A stretch of DNA of 64,000 bases from Rhodococcus sp. 105337. GTDB lineage: Bacteria; Actinomycetota; Actinomycetes; Mycobacteriales; Mycobacteriaceae. The position numbers and the translations under genes are program-made. Below, piece by piece: positions 25,341 through 33,059 of this stretch. Positions within the stretch are counted from its first letter, which is position 1; every line of letters begins with the position of its first letter. Below the pieces are notes generated by a model. That model made no database searches and was not told the origin of the DNA. It saw nothing but the letters and a program-made list of their open reading frames with translations. Where the stretch lies: assembly GCF_012844225.1 (NCBI RefSeq), contig NZ_JABAGQ010000007.1, positions 155,249 through 219,248 on the forward strand, read 5' to 3'.

Positions 25341-26252
25341 TCACTGTTCCAGGCGCTCGATCAGCCACTCGCGGAGCGAGGGACCGTACTCGTCCGTGTT
25401 CAACGCAGAGTCAACCGCAGCGCGAAGGTACCCGCCGGGATTTCCGAGGTCGTGTCGGGTGCCGCGATGCACGACCACATGGACGGGGTGACCCTCGGCG
25501 ATCAGCAGGGCAATGGCGTCCGTGAGCTGGAGTTCTCCGCCTGCGCCGGGCTCGATGCGACGCAGTGCGTCGAAGATCGCCCGGTCGAGCAGATAACGGC
25601 CGGCAGCGGCGAAGGTGGAGGGGGCGTCTGCGACATCCGGCTTCTCGACCATGCCGAGGACCTTGAGCACGTCGGGGTTGACGGCATCGGGAACGATCTC
25701 GACGTCGAAGACGCCGTACGCGCTCACCTGCTCCTTCGGCACGTCGATCGCGCACAGCACCGAACCGCCGCGCTTGGCACGCACACGCTGCATGATCTCG
25801 AGGACACCGACGGGCAGCACGAGATCGTCGGGCAGCAGCACGGCGATGGCTTCTTCGTCGTCGTCGAGCGCTGCTTCCGCGCACGCCACCGCGTGGCCCA
25901 GACCGAGCGGCTTCTCCTGGATCACCGACTCGACTTCGAGCAGGCCCTGCGCCTTGCGCACCTTCGCGAGCAGTTCGTACTTGCCCTTTTCTTCGAGCTT
26001 CGACTCGAGAACGAGGTCTTCGACGAAATGCGCGACGACACCGTCCTTACCGGGCGCGGTCACGATCAGCAGGCGCTCCGCGCCGGATTCGGCCGCTTCG
26101 CCCGCCACGAGCTCGATGCCCGGGGTGTCGACCACAGGAAGTAGCTCCTTGGGGACCGTCTTCGTTGCGGGGAGGAACCGCGTACCCATGCCCGCCGCCG
26201 GGACAACCGCGGTCTTGAAGCGCCACGCCGCGCCGTCCGTTTTGTTCGTCAT
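25341..26252 (-). CDS. galU: UTP--glucose-1-phosphate uridylyltransferase
   Basis: Nucleotidyltransferase of 303 residues making UDP-glucose for trehalose, glycogen and cell-wall glycans. The N-terminal nucleotide loop is VVPAAGMGTRFLPATKTVPK, with VVDTPGIELVAGEA, later GLGHAVACAEAAL and VLLPDDLVLP, and VEKPDVADAPS as the metal/UDP region. The ATG at 26252 (MTNKTDG) is used; the longer frame upstream is not conserved. It is divergent from fthC with 60 bases between starts. Confidence 0.95.
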   Translation of the reverse strand: MTNKTDGAAWRFKTAVVPAAGMGTRFLPATKTVPKELLPVVDTPGIELVAGEAAESGAERLLIVTAPGKDGVVAHFVEDLVLESKLEEKGKYELLAKVRKAQGLLEVESVIQEKPLGLGHAVACAEAALDDDEEAIAVLLPDDLVLPVGVLEIMQRVRAKRGGSVLCAIDVPKEQVSAYGVFDVEIVPDAVNPDVLKVLGMVEKPDVADAPSTFAAAGRYLLDRAIFDALRRIEPGAGGELQLTDAIALLIAEGHPVHVVVHRGTRHDLGNPGGYLRAAVDSALNTDEYGPSLREWLIERLEQ

Positions 26253-26312
26253 AGACTCCCACCCTAACTTCGGCCAACCGATCGGTGGCCCCGTGATCTT
26301 AAGGCGACCCGC

Positions 26313-26915
26313 ATGGCCCGCACTTCCAAAGCACTCTGGCGTACCCGGATTATCTCCGCGCGACACCGCGTAGAAAGCGATCTTCGCCACGTCGAAGACG
26401 AAGCACTCGCGCGCACGGCCGCATCCCTGGCCCCCGCAGGCTCGACGGTCTGCGCGTACGTTCCCGTGGGTTCGGAGCCCGGTTCGACAGCGCTTCTCGA
26501 CGCGCTGGTCGCCGCCGGTGTCACCGTCCTCGTGCCGGTGACCCGTGAGGGGTCGGCGCTCTCGTGGGCGGAGTATCGCGGCGAGTCTTCGCTGGTCGCA
26601 GCGAGTTTCGGGCTACGGGAACCCGCCGGCGACGTGCTTCCGCCGGAGACGGTCGGCGACGCGCACACGGTGCTCGTACCCGCACTCGCTGTCGACGTCC
26701 GGGGCGTGCGACTGGGCCGGGGCGCGGGCTTCTACGACCGGACTCTCCACTTGGCGTCGCCCGATGCGAGGATCGTCGCCGTCGTACGCGACGACGAACT
26801 TGTCACAGAGTTGCCCGAGGATCCTCACGACATCCGCATGGGCTGGGCACTCACCCCGGAGAAAGGGCTGGTACGCCTCGGTGCGGGCAACCGTGCGGAA
26901 CAACACACCCGCTAG
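26313..26915 (+). CDS. fthC: 5-formyltetrahydrofolate cyclo-ligase
   Basis: ATP-dependent enzyme of 200 residues that converts 5-formyl-THF to 5,10-methenyl-THF and so recycles folinate. The MTHFS motifs are the N-terminal helices (KALWRTRIISARHRV), AYVPVGSEPGSTALLDAL and the ATP-site RLGRGAGFYDRTL. Short for the family but complete. It lies divergent from galU and 84 bases upstream of the fmdB gene, as in Rv0992c-Rv0991c. Confidence 0.9.
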   Translation: MARTSKALWRTRIISARHRVESDLRHVEDEALARTAASLAPAGSTVCAYVPVGSEPGSTALLDALVAAGVTVLVPVTREGSALSWAEYRGESSLVAASFGLREPAGDVLPPETVGDAHTVLVPALAVDVRGVRLGRGAGFYDRTLHLASPDARIVAVVRDDELVTELPEDPHDIRMGWALTPEKGLVRLGAGNRAEQHTR

Positions 26916-26999
26916 CGTTGTTGGCACTGTCGGCGATAGAGTGCCAAAGCTGCGGTCTGACGAATACCGCGGTACGACGAACTGGCGGAGGATCAAGCG

Positions 27000-27320
27000 G
27001 TGCCCACCTACTCATATGCCTGCACGGCGTGCGACAACAAGTTCGACATTGTGCAGTCGTTCAGCGACGCTTCCCTGACCGAGTGCCCGGAGTGCAGCGG
27101 CAAGCTGCGCAAGCTGTTCAACTCGGTCGGGATCGTGTTCAAGGGCAGCGGCTTCTACCGCACCGACTCCCGCAGCGGCAGCACTGCAAGCGAGAGCGCG
27201 AAGAGCGACTCGAAGTCGAGCACCTCCGAGTCGGCACCGGCTGCCTCCTCGTCGAGCTCTTCCTCGACGAGCACGTCGTCGGCGAGCACGTCCTCGACCC
27301 CGGCCGCCGCAGCGAGCTGA
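27000..27320 (+). CDS. FmdB family zinc-ribbon protein
   Basis: Small protein of 106 residues. The N-terminal 45 residues form a zinc ribbon from two CxxC pairs (YACTACDNKF and ECPECSGKL), followed by GIVFKGSGFYRTD, the family signature. The remaining 45 residues are a serine/lysine-rich disordered tail. The Mycobacterium homologue Rv0991c was reported as a redox-sensitive chaperone. Start is GTG at 27000. Confidence 0.9.
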   Translation: MPTYSYACTACDNKFDIVQSFSDASLTECPECSGKLRKLFNSVGIVFKGSGFYRTDSRSGSTASESAKSDSKSSTSESAPAASSSSSSSTSTSSASTSSTPAAAAS

Positions 27321-27415
27321 TCGGGGTTCTCCCCAGGCGCCCTGCACATCCCCAGGACGCCGGGCACACCTCTTCGCGAGACCGGCGGGCAGATCCGAAC
27401 GCATAGCGTCGGCAC

Positions 27416-28138
27416 ATGCCCGTCGGTCCGTTGTCGTTTCCGCCCCGGTTCACTCCACCCGGGCGCGGCCGTCCGTCCGGCCCTTCCTCGCTCCAGCCGA
27501 CCCTTCCCGACCGGATTGCCGAACGATTCCGGCCGGGCTGGGCACGTGCGGGTACCGCCCGGAAGGTGGGCGCAGGAGTTCTCGCCGTTCTCGCGACAGT
27601 CCTTGCGCTGCGCGGTGATCCGGATACCGAACGCGTGCCCGTGGTCGTGGCCGCACGGGACCTGAGCCCGGGGCGAGCACTCACCGCCGACGACCTCACC
27701 CTCTCCGAGCGCGACGCCTCCGGTCTCGCCGCAGGTTCACTCACCGACCTCGCGAATGCCGTGGGCCACACGCTCGCCGGCCCCGTGCCCGCCGGGGAAA
27801 CCCTCGTCGACGCCCGTCTGGTGGGCCCACGCCTCGCGTCCGCGGCCACCGGCGTCCAGGACGCGCGCGTGGTCCCGATCCGCCTCGCGGACGCCGGAGT
27901 GGGCGAACTGCTCCGCGAAGGCGACCTCGTCGACGTCGTGACCGTCGCGGGTGCGACGGACGCCGCCGTGCCCGACGCGCACGTCCTCGCGAGGGGTGCG
28001 ATCGTCGTGCTGGCCCAGCGCGCCGACTCGGCGGGCGACCGGAACGAGCGCGTGATTCTGGTTGCGCTCGAACCGGATCAGGCCACGGCCGTCGCCGCCG
28101 CGTCGCTGGTCAGTGCCTTGACGGTGACGCTGCACTGA
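27416..28138 (+). CDS. SAF-domain protein (CpaB/RcpC-like)
   Basis: Protein of 240 residues with a proline/arginine-rich N terminus, one hydrophobic segment at about 55-65 (VLAVLATVLALRG), and an exported SAF domain (VPVVVAARDLSPGRALTADD) as found in Flp pilus assembly CpaB and FlgA. The second half resembles RcpC (ARVVPIRLADAGVGELLREG, DLVDVVTV). No pilus genes are nearby, so the name states homology only. mscL copy 2 follows after 165 bases. Confidence 0.75.
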   Translation: MPVGPLSFPPRFTPPGRGRPSGPSSLQPTLPDRIAERFRPGWARAGTARKVGAGVLAVLATVLALRGDPDTERVPVVVAARDLSPGRALTADDLTLSERDASGLAAGSLTDLANAVGHTLAGPVPAGETLVDARLVGPRLASAATGVQDARVVPIRLADAGVGELLREGDLVDVVTVAGATDAAVPDAHVLARGAIVVLAQRADSAGDRNERVILVALEPDQATAVAAASLVSALTVTLH

Positions 28139-28303
28139 GCCCGCGGGCCGGTCCCGGACTGTCGGCGCACCCGAGTGCGGTCGGCACCGAACTGCCTGAG
28201 ACGGCCATACCGAACGCCCGGCCGGTTTATCGTCAGCCTGTGGATGTGATCCACCGCACGTGCCCGCGCTCGTCGCCGGAACCCTTGCACGAAGGAGAGC
28301 ACC

Positions 28304-28738
28304 ATGCTTAAAGGCTTCAAGGACTTCCTCCTCCGGGGTAACGTCCTCGACCTCGCCGTCGCGGTGGTGGTCGGAACAGCGTTCACCGCGATCGTCACCG
28401 CCTTCACGACATACGTCATCGAGCCGCTGATCGCCGCGCTGGGCGGCGACAACGAATTGGGTTGGGGCTTCCAGATCCTCGCCGACAATCCGACCACGTT
28501 CATCAACGTGGGTGCGGTGATCACGGCCGCGATCAACTTCATCATCATCGCCGCGGTCGTGTACTTCGTGCTCATCCTTCCCGCCAACGCGGCGAAGAAG
28601 AAGTTCGTCACCGAGGAGGCGGACAAAGAGGCGAGTGCCGAAGATTTGCTCATCCAGATCCGCGACATCCTCGAAGCGCAGGCCGGCACGCCGGGCCAGG
28701 GCGGCGGGCACACCCGGTCCACGCCGGATCTGTCGTAG
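28304..28738 (+). CDS. mscL: Large-conductance mechanosensitive channel (copy 2)
   Basis: Second MscL, 144 residues, with the N terminus MLKGFKDFLLRGNVLDLAVA, TM1 VVVGTAFTAIVTAF, TM2 INFIIIAAVVYFVLILPAN and a C-terminal LIQIRDILEAQ helix. It matches copy 1 (13478-13945) closely through the first 95 residues and diverges in the tail. Position after the FmdB and SAF genes corresponds to Rv0985c, so this is likely the ancestral copy. A clear GAAGGAG ribosome site precedes the ATG. Confidence 0.95.
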   Translation: MLKGFKDFLLRGNVLDLAVAVVVGTAFTAIVTAFTTYVIEPLIAALGGDNELGWGFQILADNPTTFINVGAVITAAINFIIIAAVVYFVLILPANAAKKKFVTEEADKEASAEDLLIQIRDILEAQAGTPGQGGGHTRSTPDLS

Positions 28739-28750
28739 ACCTTCCGCACG

Positions 28751-28792
28751 AAAAAGGCTGGGCCCACTCGGATTTCCGAGTGGGCCCAGCCT
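28751..28792 (-). terminator. Rho-independent terminator of the porin genes
   Basis: A 17-base perfect stem (AGGCTGGGCCCACTCGG and complement) with a four-base loop. On the minus strand it is followed by TTTTT, so it ends the MspA transcript. It may also stop mscL transcription from the other side. Confidence 0.85.
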
Positions 28793-28824
28793 GTGGTGCG
28801 GTTCGGCAGCTGCCGGACGTCTAC

Positions 28825-29463
28825 TTAGACGGTCCAGACCTGACCGTAGGTGGTGACGTTGTCGCCGTTCGCGGTGATCGCGCGGACGAACGGACGCACC
28901 TGGACAGCGCCGAGGACGCCGGAAGCGGTGCCGTGGACGTTGGCGAACTGAACGGTCTTGAAGTCACCGTCGAACTCGCCCTCGGCGACGACGAGCTCCT
29001 CGATGCCCGGAGCCGGGGTCAGCTCGAGCTCGGCGTATGCCTGCGGGAGGATGTCGGTGACCGTAGCGTCGACCACAGTGGTCGGATCGAGGCCGAGCTC
29101 GAGGCCGGGAGTGGAGTAGGTGACGCCGATGGCGCCGTCGATGCTGCCGGCCCATGCGAACTGGTAACCGAACTGGAAGGTGGTGCCCTCCGCGTCGGCT
29201 GCACCCTCACCGAGGATGTTGGCGGTGCCGCGGCCGTTGTGGAAGAACTCGCGGTTGAACGGGCTTCCGCCGAGGGCCGGAACGCCCTGGATGAAGGTGT
29301 CTTCCTGCGTCACGACGACCTCGAGGCCGTCGGAGACGATGCGGTTCTGATCGTTGACCTCGGCCGAAGCGGCACCGGAGGCACCGAGGACCAGACCGAG
29401 AACGGCGGCACCGGCCACAGTGGCGTTACGGGCGGCCTTGAAGCCACGCGACTTGATTCCCAT
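28825..29463 (-). CDS. MspA family porin (copy A)
   Basis: Outer-membrane (mycomembrane) porin of 212 residues with a Sec signal peptide (VAGAAVLGLVLGASGAASA, cleavage before EVNDQ). The mature part has the MspA blocks VSDGLEVVVTQEDTFIQGVP, FFHNGRG, FQFGYQFAWAG and a conserved C terminus FVRAITANGDNVTTYGQVWT. MspA-type proteins form octameric hydrophilic channels for small solutes. It lies 53 bases downstream of copy B, probably in one transcript. Confidence 0.93.
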   Translation of the reverse strand: MGIKSRGFKAARNATVAGAAVLGLVLGASGAASAEVNDQNRIVSDGLEVVVTQEDTFIQGVPALGGSPFNREFFHNGRGTANILGEGAADAEGTTFQFGYQFAWAGSIDGAIGVTYSTPGLELGLDPTTVVDATVTDILPQAYAELELTPAPGIEELVVAEGEFDGDFKTVQFANVHGTASGVLGAVQVRPFVRAITANGDNVTTYGQVWTV

Positions 29464-29516
29464 GATTACTCCGTTTTTGGTGGTGGGTACTACTGGTGGG
29501 ATGGGCAGTGCAGGAC

Positions 29517-30230
29517 TCAGAGGGTCCAGACCTGGCCGTAGGTCGTGACGTTGTCGCCGTTCGCGGTGATGGCGCGCACGAACGGACGCAGCGAGACCGG
29601 GCCGATGACGCCGGTGGCGGCACCGTGAACGTTGGCGATCTGAACTTCCTTGAAGTCGCCGTCGAATTCGCCTTCGGCGACCACGACTTCTTCGATCCCG
29701 GGTGCCGGGGTGAGCTCCACGGCCGCGGTGGCCTGCGGGAGGATGTCGCTGACCGTGGTGTCGATCGGGCCGACCTCGGGCGCGTAGACCTGAACGCCGT
29801 CGACCTCGACCGGGTTGCCTTCGTCATCCAGGACCGGCACGAACGTCGTGGTGGCCGAGGCCTCCAGCTGCGGGCTGCTCCAGCTGAAGCCGATCGAGCC
29901 GTCGATCGACGCCGACCATGCGACCTGGTAGCCGAACTGGAAGGTCGTGCCCTCGAAATCGGCGGCGTCGGGGCCGACGATGTTTGCGAGACCACGCCCG
30001 TTGTGGAACCACTCACGGCTCAGGGGGCTGCCACCGATCGGGGGCACACCCTGAATGAAGGTGTCCTCCTGAGTGACGATGACTTCGTTGCCGTCGGAGA
30101 CGATCCGGTTCTGGTCGTTGACCTCTGCGCTCGCGGCGCCGGTCGATCCGAGAACCAGACCGGCCACGGCGGCCGCCGCCACCGTGGCGTTGCGGGCGGC
30201 TCTGAAACCGCGTCGCGTCTGAATCTTCAT
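29517..30230 (-). CDS. MspA family porin (copy B)
   Basis: Porin paralogue of 237 residues, upstream member of the tandem. The signal peptide is VAAAAVAGLVLGSTGAASA. It shares its N- and C-terminal blocks with copy A but carries about 25 extra residues in the middle (TTTFVPVLDDEGNPVEVDG then VQVYAPEVGP), likely a longer loop. The ATG at 30230 (MKIQTRRGFRAAR) is chosen as it directly precedes the signal sequence; the frame upstream is arginine-rich noise. The leader upstream is long. Confidence 0.93.
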   Translation of the reverse strand: MKIQTRRGFRAARNATVAAAAVAGLVLGSTGAASAEVNDQNRIVSDGNEVIVTQEDTFIQGVPPIGGSPLSREWFHNGRGLANIVGPDAADFEGTTFQFGYQVAWSASIDGSIGFSWSSPQLEASATTTFVPVLDDEGNPVEVDGVQVYAPEVGPIDTTVSDILPQATAAVELTPAPGIEEVVVAEGEFDGDFKEVQIANVHGAATGVIGPVSLRPFVRAITANGDNVTTYGQVWTL

Positions 30231-30734
30231 GAATGCCTCATCCGTTCTCTGAGTGCCGGGTGGCGCACCCGCGTCCGGCACTGCTGGTCGCCCTCGTCGC
30301 CCGCGAAGGCGTTCTCCACAGCGAACGCACCGCCGGAGTGCCCGCCGGTGCGTTCGGTGCGTCAATCGTCCACACGGTTTTGCGTTACCGATTCGAGATC
30401 GAAGAGCCGGTGTGTGAGACCTCTCCGCGACCTGATCGAACCTGAGAGGGAGATTAGACCGTGACCTTTCGCGGGGCAACGGCTAGAGATTCATGCGAGC
30501 CGGACATTCGGGGCTGTGAGCCCGTCGCTCCACGAGGCTGTCTGTACTCGCGCCCACAACGGGCGAATGTGACGGCGTTCTCGTGCCTCCCGGACAGACG
30601 AGTCCGGGCGAGAATGCGTTTCAGCAGGTGAGAGTGGGGATTCCCCGGGCAGGCGACGTAGAAACCTCTCGGGATTGTGTCGGGGGGCACAGGATCTGCC
30701 TGGTGGTGAACGAGGACGCGAACCGAACGGAATG
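30231..30734. other. Intergenic region upstream of the porins
   Basis: About 500 bases without a convincing gene. It must hold the porin promoter on the minus strand; a TCTAAT-like -10 near 30452-30457 would give a leader of over 200 bases, but this is weak. GC-rich inverted repeats near 30320-30360 could fold in that leader. No riboswitch family was recognised. Confidence 0.35.
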
Positions 30735-30798
30735 TTTCGGGAACGTTTCGTTGCCGCCTATAACGGGTTCATCTCAGAGTAAGGTGAGCCTCACCAAC
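30735..30798 (+). promoter_or_regulatory. Promoter with DtxR/IdeR-like iron box
   Basis: A TATAAC -10 element lies at 30759-30764 with a weak TTTCGG -35 at 30735-30740. Just downstream, 30780-30798 contains the palindrome GGTGAGCCTCACC, and the 19-base window agrees with the IdeR/DtxR consensus TTAGGTTAGGCTAACCTAA at about 13 positions. An operator there would block initiation under iron-replete conditions. It reads towards the 56-codon frame at 30815. The site is seen; its regulator is inferred. Confidence 0.45.
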
Positions 30799-30814
30799 GT
30801 GAGGTAGATCACAC

Positions 30815-30985
30815 ATGTCCGTGGTGTGGAGGCACTTGCTGACGCAGCCATTCGTCGGAATCGCGCCCACCTTCTCGCCTCTCCTCCCCTCCGCCCCGTT
30901 CGTCACGGGTGGTCTCGGGAAGCACGTCGCCGAAGATGCGCGCGAGCCGCGCCCGGTCGATCCGGGCGCGGCTCGGGGACGGTGA
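30815..30985 (+). CDS. Small hypothetical protein, 56 residues, behind an iron-box-like site
   Basis: Open frame MSVVWRHLLTQPFVGIAPTF... ending GAARGR, preceded by GAGGT at a slightly long spacing. The first half is hydrophobic and aromatic, the second half proline/arginine-rich. No family recognised. The promoter and palindromic operator just upstream are the main reason to consider it a gene; otherwise this 0.8 kb gap would be empty. A short regulatory RNA from the same promoter is the alternative. It converges on moaB2. Confidence 0.4.
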   Translation: MSVVWRHLLTQPFVGIAPTFSPLLPSAPFVTGGLGKHVAEDAREPRPVDPGAARGR

Positions 30986-31046
30986 CGCAGGCCGATCGGC
31001 TGCGTTGTCGGCGGGGGTCCCGCACGACTCGTCGTTCGAAATGGTC

Positions 31047-31544
31047 CTACTCCTCCACTCGCGAGAATTCCTGAATCACATGTGCCGCCAGCGGCAGCAA
31101 CGTCGCCATGCCGTCCCTGATCGCGGCGCGCGACGACGGCAGGTTGGCGACCAGCGTCGAGCCGGACACCCCCACGAGCCCGCGCGACAATCCGGCATGC
31201 ACATTGCCGGACGCCAGACCGGACGCACGTAGCGCCTCGGTGATGCCGCGGATCTCGTGATCGAGGACGTCGGCCGTGGCGTCGGGAGTCACATCACGGG
31301 GCATGACACCGGTGCCACCCACCGAGATCACCAGATCGACACCGCCGATCACGGCGGTATTGAGTGCATTGCGGATCTCGACCTCGTCTGCCGCGACCGT
31401 AACCACACCGTCCACCGCGTATCCGGCTTCCACCAGCAGCTCGGTGACGAGCGGACCGGCCGCGTCGGGGCTGTCCCCGTGGGAGACCCGGTCGTCGACG
31501 ATGACGACCAGGGCGCGGCCGATTCTCAGGTCTTCGAGTTCCAT
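31047..31544 (-). CDS. moaB2: Molybdenum cofactor biosynthesis protein MoaB/MogA type
   Basis: MPT-binding protein of 165 residues, related to MogA/MoaB which adenylate molybdopterin. Motifs: GRALVVIVDDRVSHGD, VVTVAADEVEIRNAL, VISVGGTGVMPRDVTPDAT (GGTG phosphate loop) and GLVGVSGSTLVANLPSS. The ATG at 31544 (MELEDLRIG) gives the expected length. It follows pepD in the mprA-mprB-pepD-moaB2 order known from Rv0981-Rv0984, with about 85 bases between the genes. Confidence 0.92.
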   Translation of the reverse strand: MELEDLRIGRALVVIVDDRVSHGDSPDAAGPLVTELLVEAGYAVDGVVTVAADEVEIRNALNTAVIGGVDLVISVGGTGVMPRDVTPDATADVLDHEIRGITEALRASGLASGNVHAGLSRGLVGVSGSTLVANLPSSRAAIRDGMATLLPLAAHVIQEFSRVEE

Positions 31545-31629
31545 GACACCCACGGTAGTTCGCGGCTGCGGCGGACGCGCTGCATGCGCAGAATTGTGAG
31601 CTATGTCCATTTTTCGGCTCCTCGCCGCT

Positions 31630-32901
31630 CTACCCCGACGTCGTTTCGACATCGACGGTGTTCTGGTTCCCGTTCGCATCCTGGTAGGTGATCTTCACCG
31701 TCTCGCCAGGAGCATGCGAACGGATCGCCGCGATCAGCGCATCACCGTCGGTGATGACCCGATCGTCGACCTTGACGATGAGAGAGCCGGCGGGAATTCC
31801 CGCACGCTCGGCAGGCCCGCCCGCGACCACTTCGGCGACACGCGCGCCGTTGTCCTGGCTCTGGGACGGCACCTGGACGCCGATGACGGCGTGCTGCGCC
31901 GTCCCGGTATCGATCAGTTGATCGGCGATACGACGAGCCTGGTTGACGGGGATGGCGAAGCCCAGCCCGATCGATCCGGACTGCGACCCGGCCGTGGCGA
32001 TCGCGGTGTTGATCCCGACGAGACGCCCCTCCATGTCGACGAGCGCGCCGCCCGAGTTCCCCGGGTTGATCGCGGCGTCGGTCTGGATCGCGTCGATGAC
32101 CGAACTCTGGTTACCCGTCTGCCCACTGGTGGACACCGGCCGTTCGAGTGCGGAGACGATGCCCGCGGTGACCGTGCTCTCCAGCCCGAGCGGTGAACCG
32201 ACGGCGACGACTTCCTGTCCCACCTGGATGTTGTCGGAGTTGCCCAGTTCGATCGGGGTGAGATCGTTGCGGCCCTCGGTCCGGATCACGGCGATATCGG
32301 AGACGGCATCGGCCCCTTCGATCGTCGCGGGAGCCGAGGTGCCGTCGGAGAAGTACACCGTGAGCTGTCCTCCGCCGCCCGCACCCTCGACGACGTGGTT
32401 GTTCGTGAGGATCAACCCATCCGAGGAGAGAACGACGCCCGAGCCTTCACCGCTGCTGTTGCGACCCATCACCTCGATCCGCACCACACTCGGCACCACT
32501 TTCTGGGCGACCGCCTGGACGCTGCCCTCGGGTGCCTCGACGACCGTGACGTTCTCCTCCGCGGGCGTATCGAGCGAGTTGACCACCGCGGTACCGCCAC
32601 CGGAATCCTTGACCGCCCACGCGCCTACTGCCCCACCGATGCCGCCACTGACGATCGCGAGTGCGATCGCGCCGACCGCCAGCGCCGAACGGCCGGGCAT
32701 ACGCCCCGTGCCCCGGGTCTGCTGTGGGTACGGCCCCTGTGGATACGGGCCGGTGGGCTGACCCGGGCCGTACGGCCCCGGCGACTGGCCCGGGCCGGTA
32801 GCGCCCGTCGGTTGCGCCGGCCCGTACGGACCGGTGGGCTGCCCTTGCCCATAGGGGTGCGGTTGCGGCGAACCTGCGCCGCGGGTGGGGTCATCGTTCA
32901 T
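31630..32901 (-). CDS. pepD: HtrA-type serine protease PepD
   Basis: Membrane-anchored DegP/HtrA protease and chaperone of about 423 residues. A Pro/Gly/Gln-rich cytoplasmic tail (repeats of GPYGPGQP type, 1-60) precedes one TM segment (SALAVGAIALAIVSGGIGGA). The trypsin-like domain has the catalytic His in TNNHVV, Asp in SDIAVIR and Ser in GNSGGALVD. A C-terminal PDZ domain follows (VIGVQVPS to DVETTSG). In mycobacteria PepD degrades misfolded envelope protein and is induced by MprAB and SigE. The ATG at 32901 is preferred (AAGG eight bases upstream); ATGs at 32907 and 32916 are alternatives. Confidence 0.94.
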   Translation of the reverse strand: MNDDPTRGAGSPQPHPYGQGQPTGPYGPAQPTGATGPGQSPGPYGPGQPTGPYPQGPYPQQTRGTGRMPGRSALAVGAIALAIVSGGIGGAVGAWAVKDSGGGTAVVNSLDTPAEENVTVVEAPEGSVQAVAQKVVPSVVRIEVMGRNSSGEGSGVVLSSDGLILTNNHVVEGAGGGGQLTVYFSDGTSAPATIEGADAVSDIAVIRTEGRNDLTPIELGNSDNIQVGQEVVAVGSPLGLESTVTAGIVSALERPVSTSGQTGNQSSVIDAIQTDAAINPGNSGGALVDMEGRLVGINTAIATAGSQSGSIGLGFAIPVNQARRIADQLIDTGTAQHAVIGVQVPSQSQDNGARVAEVVAGGPAERAGIPAGSLIVKVDDRVITDGDALIAAIRSHAPGETVKITYQDANGNQNTVDVETTSG

Positions 32902-32994
32902 GGTCATCGCCTTCATCCGATTCGAGCACCAGGACGAGCGTCCGGTCGCCCGAAGCGCGGTGGCGCTTCGGCGTCCGCTTCCCAGGATGGACTG

Positions 32995-33008
32995 CTCATC
33001 TGAGAACC
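32995..33008 (-). promoter_or_regulatory. CTCAG element upstream of pepD
   Basis: On the coding strand this reads GGTTCTCAGATGAG. The TTCTCAG core is the same as in the mprA upstream region (35161-35197). A TATTAA box lies 9 bases upstream. Shared motifs suggest that MprA controls both; this is inference from two sites. Confidence 0.35.
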
Positions 33009-33059
33009 GGCTTAATATTCGGCTCCTAAATCCCTGTCAGTCCGCGACGGCCCGGTCCG

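Noticed and set aside
30583..30807. 74-codon plus-strand frame upstream of the iron-box-like site
   Set aside because: It runs through the promoter/operator and has poor codon use; the shorter frame at 30815 fits better.
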